Assembly: GCF_017603825.1 (NCBI RefSeq) | Contig: NZ_CP072014.1 | Coordinates: forward strand, 248,001 to 312,000 | From: Arthrobacter crystallopoietes | Lineage (GTDB): Bacteria; Actinomycetota; Actinomycetes; Actinomycetales; Micrococcaceae | DNA: 64,000 nucleotides | Direction of reading: 5' to 3' | Shown here: positions 60,770 to 64,000 of the stretch, in pieces | How the letters are laid out: every line of letters starts with the position of its first letter | Numbering within the stretch: position 1 is the stretch's first letter | The notes under the pieces: generated by a model | The model's database searches: none | What the model saw: only the letters and a program-made list of their open reading frames with translations | Told to the model about the DNA's origin: nothing | Program-made: the position numbers and the translations under genes

Positions 60770-61597
60770 ATGCGCAAGTCAATTTTTGCAGCAGCCGGAG
60801 CAGCCGGACTGGTCGCCGCAGCAGGATTCGCAGCCCCCGCCTCCGCCGCCGAAGGCGAGGCGCACCTGTCCGTACTGCACGGCGTGCCCGGCTTAACCGT
60901 GGACGTGTGGGTGGACGGAGCCCTCACGCTCGACGATTTCGCTCCAGGAACGCTGGCCGGCCCTCTGCCGCTCCCCGCAGGAGGCTACTCGCTGGCCATC
61001 ACGGCCGCGGACGCTACCAGCGCGGATGACGCGGTCATTGGCCCCGTAGACGTGGAGTTGGAAGCCAACGGAAACTACACCGCGGTTGCCAATCTGGACG
61101 TCGAGGGCAACCCCACCGCCAATTTCTACACCAACGACGTATCCACCATTGAGGCGGGCAAGGGCAGGTTGACGGTCCGCCATGCCGCCGCCGCCCCGGA
61201 GGTGGACGTGCTCGCCGGTGACGCCCCGGTGATCGAAGGGCTGGCGAATCCGGACGAGCAAACCTTGACGCTGGATCCGGGAACAATTTCCGCCGCGGTC
61301 GCAGCCGCCGGAACCACGGATCCTGTGATCGGTCCGGCAGACCTGACCGTAGCGGAGGGAACCCACACCGTTGTTTATGCCTGGGGCAGCCTTGATGACG
61401 GAACTCTGCAACTCGCCGTTCAAAACATCGAAGGGCTGCACTCGAACCCCGGTTCCGTACCCGGTGGACGGTCCGGCGCCGCGGACAACGACAGTTCAGC
61501 CATCGCCCTCGGCGGGATGGCGGCCGCTGGGTTCCTCGTACTCGGTGCCACCGCAATGACGCTGCGCCAGCGAACCGCGGCAACCCGCAATAAATAA
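60770..61597 (+). CDS. DUF4397 domain surface protein
   Basis: A 275-residue exported protein. A Sec signal (about 1-27, cleavage near PASAAEG) is followed by two tandem DUF4397 beta domains (HLSVLHGVPGLTVDVWVDG and LTVRHAAAAPEVDVLAGD), a Gly/Ser/Asn-rich linker and a C-terminal membrane helix with the basic tail RQRTAATRNK. That tail resembles a sorting signal but has no LPxTG. CAAGGAG precedes the ATG. The class F sortase gene follows directly, so it may be a sortase substrate or simply membrane-anchored. Confidence 0.85.
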   Translation: MRKSIFAAAGAAGLVAAAGFAAPASAAEGEAHLSVLHGVPGLTVDVWVDGALTLDDFAPGTLAGPLPLPAGGYSLAITAADATSADDAVIGPVDVELEANGNYTAVANLDVEGNPTANFYTNDVSTIEAGKGRLTVRHAAAAPEVDVLAGDAPVIEGLANPDEQTLTLDPGTISAAVAAAGTTDPVIGPADLTVAEGTHTVVYAWGSLDDGTLQLAVQNIEGLHSNPGSVPGGRSGAADNDSSAIALGGMAAAGFLVLGATAMTLRQRTAATRNK

Positions 61598-61604
61598 CCG
61601 ATCT

Positions 61605-61638
61605 GGCGGCGCCCTGCTTTCCTCGCCAGGGCGCCGCC
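61605..61638 (+). terminator. Terminator after DUF4397 gene
   Basis: Perfect 12-bp stem 61605-61616 with 61627-61638, ten-base loop. Confidence 0.78.
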
Positions 61639-61641
61639 CTG

Positions 61642-61669
61642 CTCCTCCGGCTCGAAAAGTCCGGAGGAG
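61642..61669 (+). terminator. Second hairpin in tandem after DUF4397 gene
   Basis: Perfect 9-bp stem 61642-61650 with 61661-61669, four bases after the first hairpin. Its 3' arm contains GGAGGAG, which might be masked rather than used as a ribosome site; the next start is at 61724. Confidence 0.6.
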
Positions 61670-61723
61670 CACATCCCTCTCACGGACTATCCGCATCCCT
61701 CGCATCTTTCTTAGGCGAACATC

Positions 61724-62413
61724 ATGACCACTGAGATGAGAATGGTTCACTGGCGGAGGGGAGCCAGCGCTCTGCTCTTGGCGGGCCTCTTGCTGAGCCA
61801 GGTCGGATGCTCGGCTGCCACATCGCCCAGCCAGTCTGCACCCTCGCCCGAGACCTCCCCTGCCTCCCCTACCTCCCAGGTTCGCGATACAACGGACGCT
61901 CCGCTCGATTTATCAGCTTTACCCGAGATTCCTGTCCGGCAGGCCACTCCTCCCCCGTCCACTCCAAGCCAAGCGCCGCCCCGGTTCCTGAGCATCGAAG
62001 GAACCACTATCGCCGTCGACGTGGTGGATGTCGGGCTCGGCGATGGGAATGCGATGGAGATTCCCGACTCCTTCGACGAGGCTGGCTGGTACCGCTACGG
62101 TCCGGCACCGGGTGACGCCGAAGGAAACGCCGTGATCGCCGCGCACGTAGATACGGTGAGCGATCTGGCGCCCTTCTCGCAACTGCAGTCCCTGCAGTCC
62201 GGAACCCGGATTCTGGTGGAACAATCCGACGGGACTGTGCTCTCCTACCGAGTCAGCGAGGTGGCAAATATGGACAAAGACGATTTCGACGGCGCAGGGC
62301 TCTTCCGCCGTAGTGGCCGGCACCAACTCAAGCTTGTGACCTGTGGCGGCGAATGGCTGGACGATCGGCAGGACTACAGCGACAATGTCGTTGTTACTGC
62401 ATTGCCGGAATGA
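61724..62413 (+). CDS. Class F sortase (lipoprotein)
   Basis: A 229-residue sortase. A signal with lipobox-like SQVGC (Cys29) and a long Ser/Pro/Thr linker (to about residue 85) tether the domain. The catalytic triad is His in NAVIAAHVDT, Cys in KLVTCGGEW and Arg in DDRQDYSDNVVV. Class F sortases are restricted to Gram-positive, mainly actinobacterial species and cleave LPxTG-like signals to attach proteins to the wall or polymerise them. It lies between a DUF4397 protein and a sigma/anti-sigma pair, a recurrent actinobacterial neighbourhood as far as I recall. Confidence 0.88.
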   Translation: MTTEMRMVHWRRGASALLLAGLLLSQVGCSAATSPSQSAPSPETSPASPTSQVRDTTDAPLDLSALPEIPVRQATPPPSTPSQAPPRFLSIEGTTIAVDVVDVGLGDGNAMEIPDSFDEAGWYRYGPAPGDAEGNAVIAAHVDTVSDLAPFSQLQSLQSGTRILVEQSDGTVLSYRVSEVANMDKDDFDGAGLFRRSGRHQLKLVTCGGEWLDDRQDYSDNVVVTALPE

Positions 62414-62478
62414 TTCCGCAGGCAGCCCAACCGCAGTCCGTGGTCCCCACCCGGTCTGCTGACCGGAAGGAGCGCCGA

Positions 62479-63048
62479 ATGCCCGCTGCTTCCCGCATCT
62501 GGGACACGGACCTCGACGCTGCCTTTTCCCACGGGCACGAAGCCGCGCTCGCCGAGGTGTACCGTCAGCTGGCGCCACTGGTCCACGCGCTGGCCGCACG
62601 GGCCCTCGGTAACCGGACCGTCGCGGACGACGTAACCCAGGAGGTCTTTATCCGCGCCTGGCGTTCCCGCGACACGTTCGACCCTGATCGGGCGCGGCTT
62701 CCTGCCTGGATTATCGGTATCACCCGCAACGCCATCTCTGACGCACAGACAGCGTCCCAGCGGGAGTTCCGCAAGCTGCGGGCCGTGTCCCTGACCGTGC
62801 CGGACCCGGAACAGCCTCAGGGCGCGGCCGAAGCCGACCTTCTCGCCGACCGGCTGGTTCTGGACGGAGAACTGGAACGGCTTGGCGAACCACAGGGTTC
62901 CATCATGCGGCTGGCGTTCTACGAAGACCTGACGCATGACCAGATCTCCCGGCAGCTCGACCTGCCGCTTGGTACCGTCAAGAGCCACATCCGCCGAAGC
63001 CTTACCCACCTGCGGAACAGATTGGAGGTACACCATGCATCATCTTGA
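62479..63048 (+). CDS. ECF RNA polymerase sigma factor (SigK/RskA-associated type)
   Basis: A 189-residue sigma-70 factor. Region 2 covers about 18-85 (LAEVYRQLAPLVHALAARAL, DDVTQEVFIRAWRSRDTFDP) and region 4 about 130-180 (MRLAFYEDLTHDQISRQLDLPLGTVKSHIRRSL). It directs RNA polymerase to a stress or envelope regulon. ATG 62479 with AAGGAG eight bases upstream. The anti-sigma gene overlaps its end by 14 bp, typical for such pairs. Confidence 0.92.
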   Translation: MPAASRIWDTDLDAAFSHGHEAALAEVYRQLAPLVHALAARALGNRTVADDVTQEVFIRAWRSRDTFDPDRARLPAWIIGITRNAISDAQTASQREFRKLRAVSLTVPDPEQPQGAAEADLLADRLVLDGELERLGEPQGSIMRLAFYEDLTHDQISRQLDLPLGTVKSHIRRSLTHLRNRLEVHHASS

Positions 63049-63790
63049 TCCGGAGTTACTTAGCCTGCTTGCCCTCGATGAGCGCGCCGGCGACGCAACC
63101 GACATGGAACACCTCCGCACCTGCGGCACTTGCGCCGCGGAATACGCGGCCCTCCGACGGACGGCCGATGCCGTCCGGGCCGACCCCGCCCGTTCCGCCC
63201 TGGTACCTCCCGGACTCCACGTGTGGGCGGCTATTCATGGCGAACTGGGACTGGACGAATCCTTGGCCCAGGATCCGCTTGCAGCCGGGCAGCCTGGGAA
63301 CGTAGACCAACCAGGCACCGAGCAGCAGAAACCCGGCATGCTCCGTGCCAAACGCCCTGGACGGACTCCGGGAGCGGGTTTGTGGCTGGCGGCTGCGGCC
63401 GCAGTCATCATCGCAGCGGCAGGCATCACCTGGGCCGTGACACGGCAGGCACCGGAACCCGCCCCGTTGGCAGCAACGGAACTGGAACCGTTGGAGGAGT
63501 TCTCGGTGACCGGCACCGCGCAGGTGGTCCGGACCGATGAGGGTGCGCGCCAGCTGACTGTCGAGCTCAGTGAGGACGTGGCACAGGGCTACCAGGAAGT
63601 CTGGCTGATCAAACCTGACCTTTCGGGCTTGATCAGCCTCGGAACCATGGAACAGCAGACCCAGACCTTCACGATCCCGGCGGAGGTCAGCCTGGACCAG
63701 TACCCCATCGTTGACGTCTCCGATGAACCAGTGGACGGTGATCCCGCACATTCCGGAATCAGCATCGTCAGAGGCAACCTGTCTTCCTGA
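63035..63790 (+). CDS. Anti-sigma factor, RskA family
   Basis: A 251-residue membrane-spanning anti-sigma factor. The N-terminal zinc-binding anti-sigma motif is HLRTCGTCAAEY (His-x3-Cys-x2-Cys). One transmembrane helix (about 112-132) separates it from the extracytoplasmic RskA domain (LEEFSVTGTAQVVRTDEGAR, YQEVWLIKPDLSGLISLG). It would hold the ECF sigma factor at the membrane until a signal triggers release. GGAGG precedes ATG 63035. Confidence 0.92.
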   Translation: MHHLDPELLSLLALDERAGDATDMEHLRTCGTCAAEYAALRRTADAVRADPARSALVPPGLHVWAAIHGELGLDESLAQDPLAAGQPGNVDQPGTEQQKPGMLRAKRPGRTPGAGLWLAAAAAVIIAAAGITWAVTRQAPEPAPLAATELEPLEEFSVTGTAQVVRTDEGARQLTVELSEDVAQGYQEVWLIKPDLSGLISLGTMEQQTQTFTIPAEVSLDQYPIVDVSDEPVDGDPAHSGISIVRGNLSS

Positions 63791-63798
63791 TCAAAACC

Positions 63799-64000
63799 TC
63801 AGAGCAGCAGCGGCGACACGGCGAAGACTGCGGTAATCACGTGCCGTTCGCGCCGCGCCACTTGGTGCATGAGGCCGGGGCCGTCGTCGAACGGGACAAC
63901 GTCCGTCACGAAGTGCTTGCGGATCAGGTCACCATGCGAGCGCAGCAGCTTGATCGTCTCGGCGGACAGCCGGCCGCGGTCCCACTGCGCGGACAGGCCG
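63799..64000 (-). CDS. C-terminal fragment of an unrecognised protein (cut by window edge)
   Basis: The minus strand is open from the right edge to TGA at 63799. It reads GLSAQWDRGRLSAETIKLLR, then KHFVTDVVPFDDGPGLMHQV and ends ITAVFAVSPLLL. Codon use is typical of the neighbours, so it is a real gene end, convergent with the anti-sigma gene. The fragment is too short to assign a family; an oxidoreductase C-terminus is possible. Confidence 0.6.
   Translation of the reverse strand, partial: GLSAQWDRGRLSAETIKLLRSHGDLIRKHFVTDVVPFDDGPGLMHQVARRERHVITAVFAVSPLLL

Overview
The window is high-GC DNA (about 65% G+C by eye) with many GTG/TTG starts, several starts without a Shine-Dalgarno sequence, and typical actinobacterial families (ROK and FCD-GntR regulators, DUF3618 / holin-X / PRC-barrel stress proteins, class F sortase, RskA-type anti-sigma factor). 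It most resembles a chromosome segment of the Micrococcaceae, an Arthrobacter-like soil bacterium. This assignment is inferred from gene content. No rRNA, tRNA, CRISPR array, transposase or phage gene was seen.

Layout. (1) 1-13.0 kb is a catabolic block with somewhat AT-richer spacers: two divergent zinc alcohol dehydrogenases, an SsuABC/TauABC-type ABC importer, a divergent aldehyde dehydrogenase, and a minus-strand aromatic operon (extradiol dioxygenase, GntR regulator, FAH-family hydrolase, FAD hydroxylase, metallo-beta-lactamase-fold hydrolase). (2) 13.3-24 kb is a mosaic: a gene remnant and terminator, gap with a divergent ROK regulator, a secreted M14 carboxypeptidase, a membrane serine hydrolase, an ArsR + AHSA1 gene pair, a 2-hydroxyacid dehydrogenase, an ankyrin lipoprotein, a fused ArsR-AHSA1 protein on a leaderless promoter, and a uracil-DNA-glycosylase-family protein. 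(3) 24-27.5 kb is a ketone/ester module: a GntR regulator divergent from an esterase and a Baeyer-Villiger monooxygenase. An MFS remnant, a methyltransferase and a P-loop kinase follow. (4) 29.5-37.7 kb is one operon: peptide-type ABC importer, LLM flavin monooxygenase and DszC/SfnB-like flavoprotein, probably for organosulfur or a similar nutrient. Its leader has three 10-bp-phased GTCATG repeats, a tiny Cys-Cys-stop frame and two alternative foldings. (5) 38-42 kb is a five-gene envelope/stress operon. (6) 42-55.4 kb looks like an ectoine or diaminobutyrate degradation regulon: 2-hydroxyacid dehydrogenase, class III aminotransferase, GlcD-GlcF-like fusion, semialdehyde dehydrogenase, DoeA-type ectoine hydrolase, class I aminotransferase, M20 deacetylase, MHS transporter and an FCD-GntR regulator, tied together by the operator ATTGT-N2-ACAAT. 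(7) 55.5-64 kb holds alanine dehydrogenase with a divergent PucR-type regulator, malQ, a DUF4397 surface protein, a class F sortase, an ECF sigma factor with its anti-sigma factor, and a truncated gene.

The most unusual signal is not a gene. The 11-mer AACGACGGCGG (often AACAACGACGGCGG) occurs exactly 15 times in 64 kb, on both strands, against roughly 0.1 expected from base composition. It is inside genes, often as Asn-Asn-Asp-Gly-Gly, and forms inverted pairs in terminator stems. This is how DNA uptake sequences behave in Neisseria and Pasteurellaceae. No copy lies in the first 8.9 kb, which fits recent acquisition of that part.
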